Part shown: piece by piece, positions 17,962 through 25,525 of the stretch
Position numbering within the stretch: position 1 is the stretch's first letter
Layout: each line of letters begins with the position of its first letter
Source of the DNA: Leyella stercorea
GTDB lineage: Bacteria; Bacteroidota; Bacteroidia; Bacteroidales; Bacteroidaceae
DNA: 46,066 nucleotides
Assembly (NCBI RefSeq): GCF_019052365.1
Contig: NZ_JAHQUY010000017.1
Span: 1 to 46,066, forward strand
Direction of reading: 5' to 3'
The notes under the pieces: generated by a model
Seen by the model: the letters and a program-made list of their open reading frames with translations, nothing else
Database searches by the model: none
Told to the model about the DNA's origin: nothing
Position numbers and translations under genes: made by a program

Positions 17962-18558
17962 CTACTTGTTTTTATCAATTTGTTTCTTTGTTTCGTCGGT
18001 TTTCGCTTCTGGAGTAAAAGCGACGGGTAATGTAAATTCCATATTTACAACTGTGCCGTCGGATAGCTTTGCTGGAGTCCAACGCGGACTTTTCTTCAAC
18101 AGATCTATTACAGTTTGCTCATAAGCCTTCTCTTTAGGCGCCTTCAAAACCTTGAAATTTCCTAAAGTGCCATCGGTTTTAACCGTAAAACGGATTTCTA
18201 CACGCGCAGGTTCTGTCTCAAGACCTTTGGGATATTTGATGTTCAGCATAACCCACTTCAGAAACTCACTGATATCCTTGTTGCCATCAAACTTTGGCAT
18301 TTGTCCACCCTTAGGCAGAACGGCGATGGTTTTCAGCATATGGGTTTGTTGGATATAACCGTCTGATCTGTATGAAAGGTATGCTAACTGCTCAACTATC
18401 TTTTTCTCAAACACTGCAAGATTGAACGAGAATGTATATTCGTCGCCATCAACAAGTCGCAGAACGCAATAGCTGCCCTCCGAACAGACATACGCTATTT
18501 GTTGAGCTGCCACTCTCAACATTAAATTGGTGTTTGAAATTATGAGGTATTCTTCCAT
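17962..18558 (-). CDS. Chimeric ORF: LytTR-like N-terminus joined to a TonB C-terminal domain
   Basis: 198 aa. Residues 1 to about 60 (MEEYLIISNTN..., IAYVCSEGSYCVLRLVDGDEYTFSFNL) match the first half of a LytTR DNA-binding domain as found in small Bacteroidota regulators. From about residue 88 the sequence is a TonB C-terminal domain (GGQMPKFDG, LKWVMLNIKYP, VEIRFTVKTDGTLGNFKV, SPRWTPAKLSDG, FTLPVAF). The second half of LytTR and the membrane anchor and linker of TonB are absent. A cytosolic DNA-binding half-domain and a periplasmic TonB_C domain do not make sense together. I read it as an in-frame deletion fusion that kept the LytTR promoter. The product is probably non-functional. The damaged receptor gene follows. 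Confidence 0.7.
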   Translation of the reverse strand: MEEYLIISNTNLMLRVAAQQIAYVCSEGSYCVLRLVDGDEYTFSFNLAVFEKKIVEQLAYLSYRSDGYIQQTHMLKTIAVLPKGGQMPKFDGNKDISEFLKWVMLNIKYPKGLETEPARVEIRFTVKTDGTLGNFKVLKAPKEKAYEQTVIDLLKKSPRWTPAKLSDGTVVNMEFTLPVAFTPEAKTDETKKQIDKNK

Positions 18559-18577
18559 GCTTTTGCTTTATTTTCCA

Positions 18578-18585
18578 CAAAAGTA
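18578..18585 (-). promoter_or_regulatory. -7 box upstream of the LytTR/TonB_C chimera
   Basis: Minus-strand TACTTTTG fits TAnnTTTG, 20 bp upstream of the start. No perfect -33 box at the right spacing. Confidence 0.5.
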
Positions 18586-18635
18586 ACAGAAAGTTTTAAT
18601 AAAAGCAGACTCATGCCTACTATATTTTGTGAAAC

Positions 18636-18734
18636 CTACGTTTCTGTAATTGTTTTTATTAAAGAGTTGATGACTGCATATTCCGTATCTATCAATGTAC
18701 CGTCTATGTCGAATACGATATGTTTATATTTCAT
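18636..18734 (-). pseudogene. HAD-superfamily phosphatase, N-terminal stub
   Basis: Thirty-two codons from the ATG at 18734. They hold the complete HAD motif I, FDIDGTLIDTE, with nucleophile Asp9 and acid/base Asp11, as in phosphoglycolate phosphatase-like enzymes. The frame then hits TAG at 18636-18638 and no later HAD motif follows before the LytTR promoter. It starts 12 bp after the Nudix stop, so it was probably the second gene of a Nudix-HAD unit that lost its 3' part. Confidence 0.75.
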
Positions 18735-18746
18735 ATGTTTTATTTA

Positions 18747-19373
18747 TTAGTCAAATAATACTTGCCAGTTTTTATCAGAGTAAGCAGAAAAGCACATTTT
18801 AATTTGTTCTTCGTTATTTTTCTCTTTTGCAAGAATAGGTAATTCTTCCAATCCGAAATAGGCACTCTCATCCGTTTCAATATTGGGTCGGAAAGATCCG
18901 CTTTCAATCTCACAAAGAACAAAAACTTTACAAACATTGTAGGCATATGGGGGAATATTATGTAAATTTCTATCCTGTATGGCTATTACCCGGATAGCTT
19001 TTACATTTAACCCTGCCTCTTCTTTTACTTCTTTTTCTGTATTAGTTTTGATACTCTGATTTATATCGACCCAACCACCGGGCAAAGACCAAGTTCCATT
19101 TTCCTCTTTCACAAGCAATATTTTATCATCTTTGAATATCGCAGCTCGTGTATCTAATTTAGGAGTTTGAAATCCAGTTTCATTGCAAAACAGATTCTTT
19201 ACTTTTTCTATGGGTATTCCACTTTGCAGGCTGAGCATTTCTGCTGCAATTTCTCTAATGCGTTCAAAGCGTTCTATATCAAATACATCTTTGGAGTATG
19301 TCAATCCCCCTTGGGCAATGAATTGTAGTTCTTTTGCCCATTCAAGCCATTGTGGTTGTACTATTTTATTCAT
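18747..19373 (-). CDS. Nudix hydrolase with N-terminal helical domain
   Basis: 208 aa. Residues 1 to about 65 form the helical Nudix N-terminal domain seen in ADP-ribose pyrophosphatase-like proteins (QPQWLEWAKELQ, DVFDIERFERIREIA). The Nudix box runs from Gly99 to Gly121 and reads GGWVDINQ...EVKEEAG: the EVxEE core is kept, but the first Glu of GX5E is Gln106 and the Arg is Lys114. It probably cleaves a nucleoside diphosphate linked to another moiety; the changed box could alter metal binding. The gene is visibly richer in A/T than its neighbours, suggesting acquisition by transfer. It is the only intact gene of a decaying block. Confidence 0.85.
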   Translation of the reverse strand: MNKIVQPQWLEWAKELQFIAQGGLTYSKDVFDIERFERIREIAAEMLSLQSGIPIEKVKNLFCNETGFQTPKLDTRAAIFKDDKILLVKEENGTWSLPGGWVDINQSIKTNTEKEVKEEAGLNVKAIRVIAIQDRNLHNIPPYAYNVCKVFVLCEIESGSFRPNIETDESAYFGLEELPILAKEKNNEEQIKMCFSAYSDKNWQVLFD

Positions 19374-19405
19374 ATAGTGAATGTTTGTATCGTTATATTG
19401 ATATG

Positions 19406-19413
19406 CAAAGGTA
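19406..19413 (-). promoter_or_regulatory. -7 box of the Nudix gene
   Basis: Minus-strand TACCTTTG fits TAnnTTTG, 33 bp upstream of the start; the -33 box is weak. Confidence 0.5.
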
Positions 19414-19628
19414 ATGTTTTGTTTCTAAACAATGACACAAAACACGTTCTCTTATACGGGTTCACCTTTATTTTAACAATATCATTGATAGATAGTTTCG
19501 GATAGGTAACTATCCAATAATCCCCATTGTTAGAGTTATTCCTTCGTGAATGACAAATGACTGTCACGAACCTCAGTAACGGAAGCATCATTCTGTTCCT
19601 TTGCACCAGTTATTAACAAAGTATCAGA

Positions 19629-19880
19629 ATGAATAAGGAATTAACTTTCAACGACCTTCCAATGGTCGTTGCCCAGCTTCGGGACGAAGTGGTGGGCATG
19701 AAGCAGATGATCATCAGTCTACAATCACAGAACAAGCCCCACAAGGCTAATACGCACATACCTATGAGTGTGGAGGAAGCATCGGCATATCTAAAGATGC
19801 CGATGGCATATCTCGACATGTTGGCATTCTTGAAGGAAGTGATGCAAACCTACACCCGAAACTCAGCCGTGTCGCCTTGA
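19629..19880 (+). CDS. Small HTH/excisionase-like protein, possibly truncated
   Basis: 83 aa. The N-terminus (MNKELTFNDLPMVVAQLRDEV, then a short linker and IPMSVEEASAYLKMP) matches small Bacteroidota helix-turn-helix proteins of the excisionase/MerR-like 'HTH_17' type often found next to integrases. In those, the recognition helix is followed by a basic wing and a conserved 'W' segment. Here the C-terminus (LKEVMQTYTRNSAVSP) does not resemble that wing, so a frame change or deletion near the end is possible. No integrase is nearby. The 255 bp upstream contain a short palindrome GGATAG-GTAA-CTATCC at 19500-19515 and TTCGTGA/TCACGAA, possible operator or mobile-element scars. Confidence 0.55.
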   Translation: MNKELTFNDLPMVVAQLRDEVVGMKQMIISLQSQNKPHKANTHIPMSVEEASAYLKMPMAYLDMLAFLKEVMQTYTRNSAVSP

Positions 19881-19926
19881 TATATACGACTGAGTGATAA
19901 GGATATACAAGGAAGACACGGCTGAG
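19862..19926. terminator. Long imperfect inverted repeat between convergent genes
   Basis: CTCAGCCGTGTC (19862-19873) pairs perfectly with GACACGGCTGAG (19915-19926), and pairing continues inward with small bulges (CCTTG with CAAGG). A T-rich tract follows on the plus side. It overlaps the end of the HTH gene and lies 8 bp from the end of the CMD/cupin gene, so it probably ends transcription from both sides. Confidence 0.72.
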
Positions 19927-19933
19927 ATTTTGT

Positions 19934-21037
19934 TTACTGATGTATGTTATGATACTCTTCGTCACTCACTTCTTCGAGCCATTCGTTACTGCCCTTGTCC
20001 GATGTCTTCACATGGGTCGCAATATGCTGAAACCAGGAGTCACGATGCGCTCCGTGCCAGTGCTTTACTCCCTCTGGTATATCTATTATATCACCTGGTT
20101 GCAACGGAATGGCAGGTTTGCCCCATTCCTGATACCAACCCTTGCCGCTGACGCAGATGAGGATTTGGTGTGCGCCGTGGTGGATGTGCCAGTTGTTGCG
20201 ACATCCTGGTTCGAAGGTCACATTGCTGTAGCTCTGCACGGACTGCTCTTCGGCAGAGAGATTCTTGGGCTTTATCGGTGCAAGATGACTGTTGCCCGTG
20301 AAATATTGGGCAAAATGGGTGTTAGGACTGCCCTTAGGCCAGTCGCCATGGCAAGCATCTGCGGCATTGTCAGATTGGGAAAGACCATTCTCTGAAAGAT
20401 AGTTGCACAACTGCTCAACTTGCTCAGCTGTATTGCCCATAGCCACAGCCCCCCGTTTATGGGATGCAAGCTGTGCATCCACGCCCTTCATGCCCGAAAG
20501 GGCAGCTACGGTCACAATCTCGCGGTCGGCTTCAGATAGTTGGTCGCCTGCGAAGATGTCACCAAACAGATGGCTCTTCAGGTAATAGTCTTCTTGAGAA
20601 CAGAAATCATACTTGTATTCCCGTCCACCCACAAGACGCGACTGTACTTCTGTGCCTCTTTTCAAAGCTTCAGAAACATCATTCCACAGGGCAGGTTTCG
20701 TCCACGGCTTTCCCTCATTGTCACATATACCTTTATGCTTGCGGTCATCAAGCACATTTTTCAACCGATTAAGTGCATTGAGCGAACGGGGGAAGCCTGT
20801 GTAGGCATAGAGTTGTGAGAAAGCCTCCTTCAGTTCGTTTACAGAAACTCCATTATCAAGAGCTTTGCTCAAAGCTACGTCAAGCCTGACCATGTCGCCT
20901 TGTGCTTCAAGGTTGGCACATTCCGCCAAAGAAAGTTGGCGTTGGGTTAATATATTTTTTTTCATAATGTCGCTTGTTTGAGCATAGGCACTCGTCATGG
21001 TGAGTGCCCATACAAGTGTGAGAATACACTTCATCAT
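19934..21037 (-). CDS. Exported carboxymuconolactone decarboxylase-like / cupin fusion protein
   Basis: 367 aa. A signal peptide at residues 1-20 ends in SAYAQ. Two CMD-type helical half-domains follow (about 40-110 and 150-235: LKEAFSQLYAYTGFPRSLNAL and EADREIVTVAALSGMKG). The CxxC of AhpD-type CMD proteins is absent, so thiol peroxidase activity is unlikely. A C-terminal cupin (about 265-350) keeps the metal-binding set NWHIHHGAHQ, then LQPGDIIDIPEGVKHWHGA. The cupin probably binds a metal and a small ligand. The substrate is unknown; this fusion is usually found with aldo-keto reductases and flavodoxins. Last gene of the AraC-linked operon, overlapping the previous stop by 4 bp. Translation could also begin at a later Met (residue 25), which would leave it in the cytosol. 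Confidence 0.82.
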   Translation of the reverse strand: MMKCILTLVWALTMTSAYAQTSDIMKKNILTQRQLSLAECANLEAQGDMVRLDVALSKALDNGVSVNELKEAFSQLYAYTGFPRSLNALNRLKNVLDDRKHKGICDNEGKPWTKPALWNDVSEALKRGTEVQSRLVGGREYKYDFCSQEDYYLKSHLFGDIFAGDQLSEADREIVTVAALSGMKGVDAQLASHKRGAVAMGNTAEQVEQLCNYLSENGLSQSDNAADACHGDWPKGSPNTHFAQYFTGNSHLAPIKPKNLSAEEQSVQSYSNVTFEPGCRNNWHIHHGAHQILICVSGKGWYQEWGKPAIPLQPGDIIDIPEGVKHWHGAHRDSWFQHIATHVKTSDKGSNEWLEEVSDEEYHNIHQ

Positions 21038-22104
21038 AGATTAGACTTATAGAAGTTTGTAATTTCGCTCCATGGTATGAAATTTCCTTCACCACCATCA
21101 TAGAGGTCACAATGTGTGGCATCGGGTACAATGAGCATACGCTTATTGTCTGCATACTTGCCACTTGTCAGTTTCTGATAAGCCTCCTCACCAAAATATC
21201 GGCTGTGAGCCTTCTCGCCATGCACGATGAGCACTGGTGTGCGCACTTCTGGCGCAGCTATCCATAGATTCTGGTTGAGGCGCATCAGCTGGTTGGTGAT
21301 GTTCCATCCCATGTTGGAGTTGAGCGAACGTGGATGATAGCCTCTGTTCGGTGATTTGTAGTAAGCTACATACTGTTTCAGAAACTCGGGTGCATCAGCG
21401 GCAGTCGTATCGGGAAGTCCGCCCTGCGGCAGAATCTCTCCCTTACGGAATTCTTCTGTTCGCAGTTTGGCCAATCTTTGTTTCAATGCGAATCTGCCAT
21501 TCTCGTCCATTGTGTCGAAATATCCCTGTTGTGTCACGCGGGTGAGATTATATAAGGTGACGCTCACCGTAGCTTTTATGCGAGGGTCAAGAGCCGCAGC
21601 GTTGAGGGCTATACCTCCCCATCCGCAGATGCCAAGTATTCCAATGCGCTCGGCATCAACATCATCTCGGCACGATAGATAATCCACTGCAGCGCAGAAG
21701 TCCTCGGTGTTGATATCCATGGAAGAGGAATAACGTGGCTCGCCGCCGCTTTCTCCTGTAAAAGAAGGGTCGAAGGCAATGGTCAGGAAGCCGTCCTCTG
21801 CCAGATGTTGTGCATAGAGTCCGCTTGCCTGTTCCTTCACTGCGCCGAATGGTCCGCTGACGGCAATGGCCGTCATTTTTCCATTCGTCTCTTTCGGTAT
21901 GTAAAGGTCGGCTGCAAGCGTGATGCCGAACCTATTGCTGAACGTCACTTTCTCATGACATACCTTGTCACTCTTTGGGAATGTCTTGTCCCATTCGTTT
22001 ACTAACGGCAGTGAATTCTGTTTAGCTGCCTTGTTATACACTCCTTGTGCATTCGTTGTTAATGTAGTCATAGCTAACATAATCATTGATAACAAATACT
22101 TCAT
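21034..22104 (-). CDS. Exported alpha/beta hydrolase with Cys nucleophile (dienelactone-hydrolase-like)
   Basis: 356 aa. A signal peptide (residues 1-20) ends in TTNAQ. The alpha/beta hydrolase fold shows an oxyanion region (AVSGPFGAVKEQ) and the nucleophile elbow GICGWGG with Cys160 in place of Ser. The acid is probably the Asp/Glu in PVLIVHGEKAHS, and the catalytic His is His331 in PDATHCDLYDGG. Cys-based elbows are known from dienelactone hydrolases. It would hydrolyse a lactone, ester or similar bond. It starts 11 bp after an exported aldo/keto reductase gene and overlaps the CMD/cupin gene by 4 bp, so translation of the three is probably coupled. Confidence 0.83.
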   Translation of the reverse strand: MKYLLSMIMLAMTTLTTNAQGVYNKAAKQNSLPLVNEWDKTFPKSDKVCHEKVTFSNRFGITLAADLYIPKETNGKMTAIAVSGPFGAVKEQASGLYAQHLAEDGFLTIAFDPSFTGESGGEPRYSSSMDINTEDFCAAVDYLSCRDDVDAERIGILGICGWGGIALNAAALDPRIKATVSVTLYNLTRVTQQGYFDTMDENGRFALKQRLAKLRTEEFRKGEILPQGGLPDTTAADAPEFLKQYVAYYKSPNRGYHPRSLNSNMGWNITNQLMRLNQNLWIAAPEVRTPVLIVHGEKAHSRYFGEEAYQKLTSGKYADNKRMLIVPDATHCDLYDGGEGNFIPWSEITNFYKSNL

Positions 22105-22115
22105 AATATATATCT

Positions 22116-23075
22116 TTAGAATCCAACAGCATCCATCACTGGCATTTTGGCGAAACCCTTTGCCTGCTCGTATGTAGCATTGAAGAAACGCTGTTCTTTA
22201 TTCAGTTTTCTTATCTGCTTCATATCCTTTGCCGTGAGGGCGAACGGTTTTCCGCCAACTTCACCTTGTGCAGCCGCGATGTTCTCGTGGATATAATCGG
22301 GATTGGTGGCTCCGGGAATGGTCTGCAGTCCTTCCTGTATCTCCCATCGGAGGATCACTTGTGCAGGACTTACATTATGTGCCTTGGCAATCTTAACGAT
22401 GACAGGGTCTTTGAGCAATGCGCCTTGACTCATGGCACCACCAAGGGGAAACCAGCACTCCACCTTCATGCCGTATTTCTTCGCCAACTTGCGTTTCTCG
22501 ATGCGCTGCGCATAAGGATGACATTCCATCTGCATGATAACTGGCTTTATCTCAGTGGAATCCATACACCACTGAAACCACTTCTCAGCTCCAGGCACCT
22601 CAAAGTTGCTGAGACCAAGAGTGCGCACCTTGCCTTGCTTCACAGCCAACTCCAAGTTATGCCATGCCGTCTTGATGTCTCCCACTGGTTGATGCGGATA
22701 TACGAGGTCAACATAGTCGAGGTTAAGTCGGCGAAGCATACGGTCGATAGCAGTAGGGTCGGAATATTCCGACGGCCATATCTTGCTCGTCACCCAAATA
22801 TCCTCGCGCTTGCAACCACCTTCTGCAATAAATTCATTTACGGCATCGCCAACGCCACGTTCGTCCATATAGGCATGAGCCGTGTCGATATGTCTATATC
22901 CTGCACGCAAAGCCGTAAGTACAGATTTCTTGCAAACCTCATTTGAAGGCACTGCAAATGTTCCGATACCAAACTGTGGCATCTCAACTCCATTACTCAA
23001 TCGGACCATCGGTCCCTGTGCGTAGGCTGCCATCATCCAAATGCAGCCTACCATTGTCAGGATAATCTTTTTCAT
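22116..23075 (-). CDS. Aldo/keto reductase with signal peptide
   Basis: 319 aa. Residues 1-20 (ending MMAAYAQ) look like a Sec signal peptide; the AKR barrel begins at VRLSNGVEMPQFGIGTF. The catalytic tetrad is complete: Asp64, Tyr69, Lys98 and His128. The C-terminal NADPH-phosphate region (about 255-285, WEIQEGLQTIPGATNPD) is also present. AKRs reduce aldehydes and ketones with NAD(P)H. An exported AKR is odd because NADPH is cytosolic; either the signal is a membrane anchor, the protein is exported by a folded route, or an unknown electron donor is used. It overlaps the flavodoxin-like gene upstream by 4 bp. Confidence 0.88.
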   Translation of the reverse strand: MKKIILTMVGCIWMMAAYAQGPMVRLSNGVEMPQFGIGTFAVPSNEVCKKSVLTALRAGYRHIDTAHAYMDERGVGDAVNEFIAEGGCKREDIWVTSKIWPSEYSDPTAIDRMLRRLNLDYVDLVYPHQPVGDIKTAWHNLELAVKQGKVRTLGLSNFEVPGAEKWFQWCMDSTEIKPVIMQMECHPYAQRIEKRKLAKKYGMKVECWFPLGGAMSQGALLKDPVIVKIAKAHNVSPAQVILRWEIQEGLQTIPGATNPDYIHENIAAAQGEVGGKPFALTAKDMKQIRKLNKEQRFFNATYEQAKGFAKMPVMDAVGF

Positions 23076-23632
23076 TTCAACTTACCTTTTAATGTTTTAG
23101 CCTCGCTTTTGCTGGTAGCCATGCCCTCGTAGGAGAAACCATACATACCAGCAAATCGGCTCATGCTGTATTCGCCATCATCTATCATCATCTTTGTAGG
23201 GGCGGCACCCTGATATACGAAGAACAGGCGTTTGCCCTTGAACTCCCCATCTGGCACATAGCCATAGAAACGTTCCATCAGCGTGCGCACCGAGGCGCAG
23301 ATGTTATGCCAATAAACTGGCGAACCCATCACGACTATATCTGCCTCCTTCATTTTGGATATTACCTCGTCAAGCTGGTCTCCCTCAAGTGTCTGACCAT
23401 AGAAGTTGAGGCGATAGTCATTGAGATTAATCGTTTCATACTTTCTGCCTTCAAGCAGCACCTTTGCCAAAGCGGCGGTATTGCCGTCACGGTTTGGGCT
23501 TCCGTTGATAAAAAGAATCTTTTCCATTTCTACTTCATTGTTCTTAGAGTCACTTTTTTTTGTACCTGCCGAGCAGTTGACGAAAGCCAGCATGCCCAGC
23601 ATCAAAAATAATATTTTCTTCATTGTTTTCAT
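23072..23632 (-). CDS. Flavodoxin-like NAD(P)H-dependent oxidoreductase, predicted lipoprotein
   Basis: 186 aa. The N-terminus is a lipoprotein signal: basic start, hydrophobic core and the lipobox LAFVNC with Cys20. A short charged linker leads to a flavodoxin-like fold: KILFINGSPNRDGNT (FMN phosphate loop, about 38-52), then DIVVMGSPVYWHNICASVRTLMER (about 100-123), the flavin-contact loop of the NADPH-dependent FMN reductase family. It would carry FMN and pass electrons from NAD(P)H to a quinone or other acceptor, probably while tethered to a membrane. It starts 15 bp after the cytosolic AKR gene. Confidence 0.83.
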   Translation of the reverse strand: MKTMKKILFLMLGMLAFVNCSAGTKKSDSKNNEVEMEKILFINGSPNRDGNTAALAKVLLEGRKYETINLNDYRLNFYGQTLEGDQLDEVISKMKEADIVVMGSPVYWHNICASVRTLMERFYGYVPDGEFKGKRLFFVYQGAAPTKMMIDDGEYSMSRFAGMYGFSYEGMATSKSEAKTLKGKLK

Positions 23633-23647
23633 AATATAATCTTCTTG

Positions 23648-24487
23648 TTATTTCCACCCCATAAACATCCTTGCCGCCTCTGCCGAGTGATGGTCAAAGA
23701 AGAGGCTATTGCCTGTATCGAGGGTAGCGATTAAGTCCATATCATCATCAGACAGAACGAAATCGAAGATGTCATAATTTTCTTTCATGCGTTCAACGTG
23801 GGTTGTCTTAGGGATAATGACAACACCCCGTTGCAGCAGCCAGCGAAGGGCAACTTGAGCAACAGTCTTATTATGTCGCTCTGCAATCTCTTTCAGTGTG
23901 GTATTCCCGAAAAGATTGTTGCGACCTTCGGCAAATGGTCCCCATGACATGATTTGGGTGCCATATCCCTGCATGATGACTTGCGCCTTCTGCTGTTGGC
24001 AGAACACATGCGTCTCCACTTGGTTTACTGCCGGAACGATATCCATGTTCTCAGCAAGGTCGATGAAGTGGTCGGGATAGAAGTTTGCCACGCCTATAGC
24101 TCTCACTTTACCTTCCCGATAGGCATCCTGCAGAGCACGATATGCGCCATAACGATCGCAGAAAGGTTGATGGAGGAGTATAAGGTCAATGTAGTCAGTG
24201 CGTAGCCGGCTAAGGCTTTCCTCGATGGAAGCTTTTGCCTTGTCATAGCCGTAGTTGGAAATCCACACTTTGGTAACGAGGAAAATCTCGTCGCGACTGA
24301 TTCCACAGTCAGCCACAGCTCTACCCACACCGTCTTCGTTGTGGTAAGCCTGAGCCGTGTCAATCATTCTGTAGCCCACGCTCAATGCCTCAGCCACATG
24401 ACGTTCACACACATCCGGTGCTATCTGATAGACACCATATCCTATTTGTGGCATCATAACACCATTGTTCAATTTTAAATATTCCAT
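23648..24487 (-). CDS. Cytosolic aldo/keto reductase (AKR5-like)
   Basis: 279 aa with no signal peptide. The first residues (MEYLKLNNGVMMPQIGYGVYQI) start the barrel directly. The tetrad is Asp43, Tyr48, Lys73 and His106. The C-terminal cofactor segment reads RGVVIIPKTTHVERMKEN. It resembles 2,5-diketo-D-gluconate/prostaglandin-type reductases. It is the only member of the six-gene operon without an export signal. It is a distant paralogue of the exported AKR at 22116-23075, and could be a matched partner that acts on the same carbonyl in another compartment. It begins 40 bp after the ferredoxin gene. Confidence 0.9.
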   Translation of the reverse strand: MEYLKLNNGVMMPQIGYGVYQIAPDVCERHVAEALSVGYRMIDTAQAYHNEDGVGRAVADCGISRDEIFLVTKVWISNYGYDKAKASIEESLSRLRTDYIDLILLHQPFCDRYGAYRALQDAYREGKVRAIGVANFYPDHFIDLAENMDIVPAVNQVETHVFCQQQKAQVIMQGYGTQIMSWGPFAEGRNNLFGNTTLKEIAERHNKTVAQVALRWLLQRGVVIIPKTTHVERMKENYDIFDFVLSDDDMDLIATLDTGNSLFFDHHSAEAARMFMGWK

Positions 24488-24527
24488 TGTATATTACTTT
24501 TTTTGTTTACTGATTAAAATACTGATT

Positions 24528-25415
24528 TCATAAAGCATGTACATTAGGGTTCTTCTCCGAACCATCTGGCCATGTGCCGTCCTCATTCTTCTTGAACTGT
24601 ATCGCCCGTTGTGGACAGTTCTGGATGCAAGCAAAGCAAAACTCGCAGGCGCCCTGCATCTTTACCCCTTGACCGGTAAGTTCATAGTTTCCGCGAGGAC
24701 AGACGTATGTGCATATACCACAGTGGATACAGTCATCTGTCACCCTGAAACTCCTATCAGCCTTCATCAGAAATCCTACTTCAGGGTCGAGACCGCTCAG
24801 ACTCATGAAGCCTTCATGCTGCTCACGTTCTTCTTGTGTCACTGGCTCATGCCAACGGCGGCGGTTGCTGAGGTCGGAAGTTATCTTTGCCAGATTCTCT
24901 GGTATGTGCTTGTCTATCTTCATCTGCTCGTTCATGTCGAAGTTGGGCAGCCAGTTGTCCACCATGACGATAGTGCCAATATAATCGAATACATTGCCCA
25001 CTTTTCGGGAAATCCCATCCCATATCTCCACGGCGTTGCACTTGCGCATGCCATATGTCAGCACGGCAAACTTGTATTCAGCTTTCAGTTGTGCCTTCTT
25101 AATGAACTCACGCACCATATATGGCGGCATATGACCATAGATAGGATATACCAGTCCTATCTCATCTGCCTCAATTTCGAACTGCTTCTTGCGCATAAGT
25201 TGCGGGATACTGAGTATCTCACCCTCTTTGCCAGCAAGTTGGCGAGCGACATAGAGGCAGTTGCCTGTGCCTGTGAAATACAATACCACTATCTTCTTCC
25301 TGCCTTCGATGCAAGAAGTGAGGGCAGAAGCTCCCGTTGTTGCCATCACAGTGGCCAATGCTGCACTTCCCATAATCTTGAGAGCCGTGCGGCGGGTCAA
25401 AACTTTTTCTTCCAT
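24528..25415 (-). CDS. EFR1-type flavodoxin/ferredoxin fusion with twin-arginine signal
   Basis: 295 aa. The N-terminus has a twin-arginine motif (TRRTALKIMG, Arg8-Arg9), a hydrophobic core and a lipobox-like ALTSC (Cys35), so it may be exported folded by Tat and lipidated. A flavodoxin domain follows, with FMN phosphate loop YFTGTGN (46-52). The C-terminus holds two [4Fe-4S] motifs, CIHCGICTYVCPRG and CEFCFACIQNCPQ (about 232-270), as in EFR1 family ferredoxins. It probably transfers electrons between the Fe-S centres and FMN. Tat export fits a protein that must carry cofactors before leaving the cytosol. First gene of the operon downstream of the AraC regulator. Confidence 0.88.
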   Translation of the reverse strand: MEEKVLTRRTALKIMGSAALATVMATTGASALTSCIEGRKKIVVLYFTGTGNCLYVARQLAGKEGEILSIPQLMRKKQFEIEADEIGLVYPIYGHMPPYMVREFIKKAQLKAEYKFAVLTYGMRKCNAVEIWDGISRKVGNVFDYIGTIVMVDNWLPNFDMNEQMKIDKHIPENLAKITSDLSNRRRWHEPVTQEEREQHEGFMSLSGLDPEVGFLMKADRSFRVTDDCIHCGICTYVCPRGNYELTGQGVKMQGACEFCFACIQNCPQRAIQFKKNEDGTWPDGSEKNPNVHAL

Positions 25416-25451
25416 AATTCAATGTGTCTGATTTCTGGTGCAAAGAAACAG

Positions 25452-25492
25452 ATAATCCCCGAAACTGCTTGGACACAGATTTCGGGGATTAT
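25452..25492 (-). terminator. 13-bp inverted repeat between the AraC gene and the redox operon
   Basis: Perfect arms ATAATCCCCGAAA (25452-25464) and complement (25480-25492) with a 15-nt loop lie 33 bp past the regulator's stop and about 37 bp upstream of the EFR1 start. On the minus strand it is followed by a T-rich tract, as in a terminator of araC. Its position just upstream of the operon makes a regulator-binding site an alternative. Confidence 0.65.
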
Positions 25493-25525
25493 TTACAATA
25501 TTTCCGAAAAAGATTGATTCACTGC

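Noticed and set aside
25452..25492. Inverted repeat as the AraC operator
   Set aside because: AraC proteins usually bind direct repeats, and the 15-nt loop with a T-rich flank fits a terminator better; left open only as an alternative.
24537..25517. 326-codon plus-strand frame opposite the ferredoxin gene
   Set aside because: The minus strand encodes two intact Fe-S motifs and a Tat signal; the opposite frame is random in composition.
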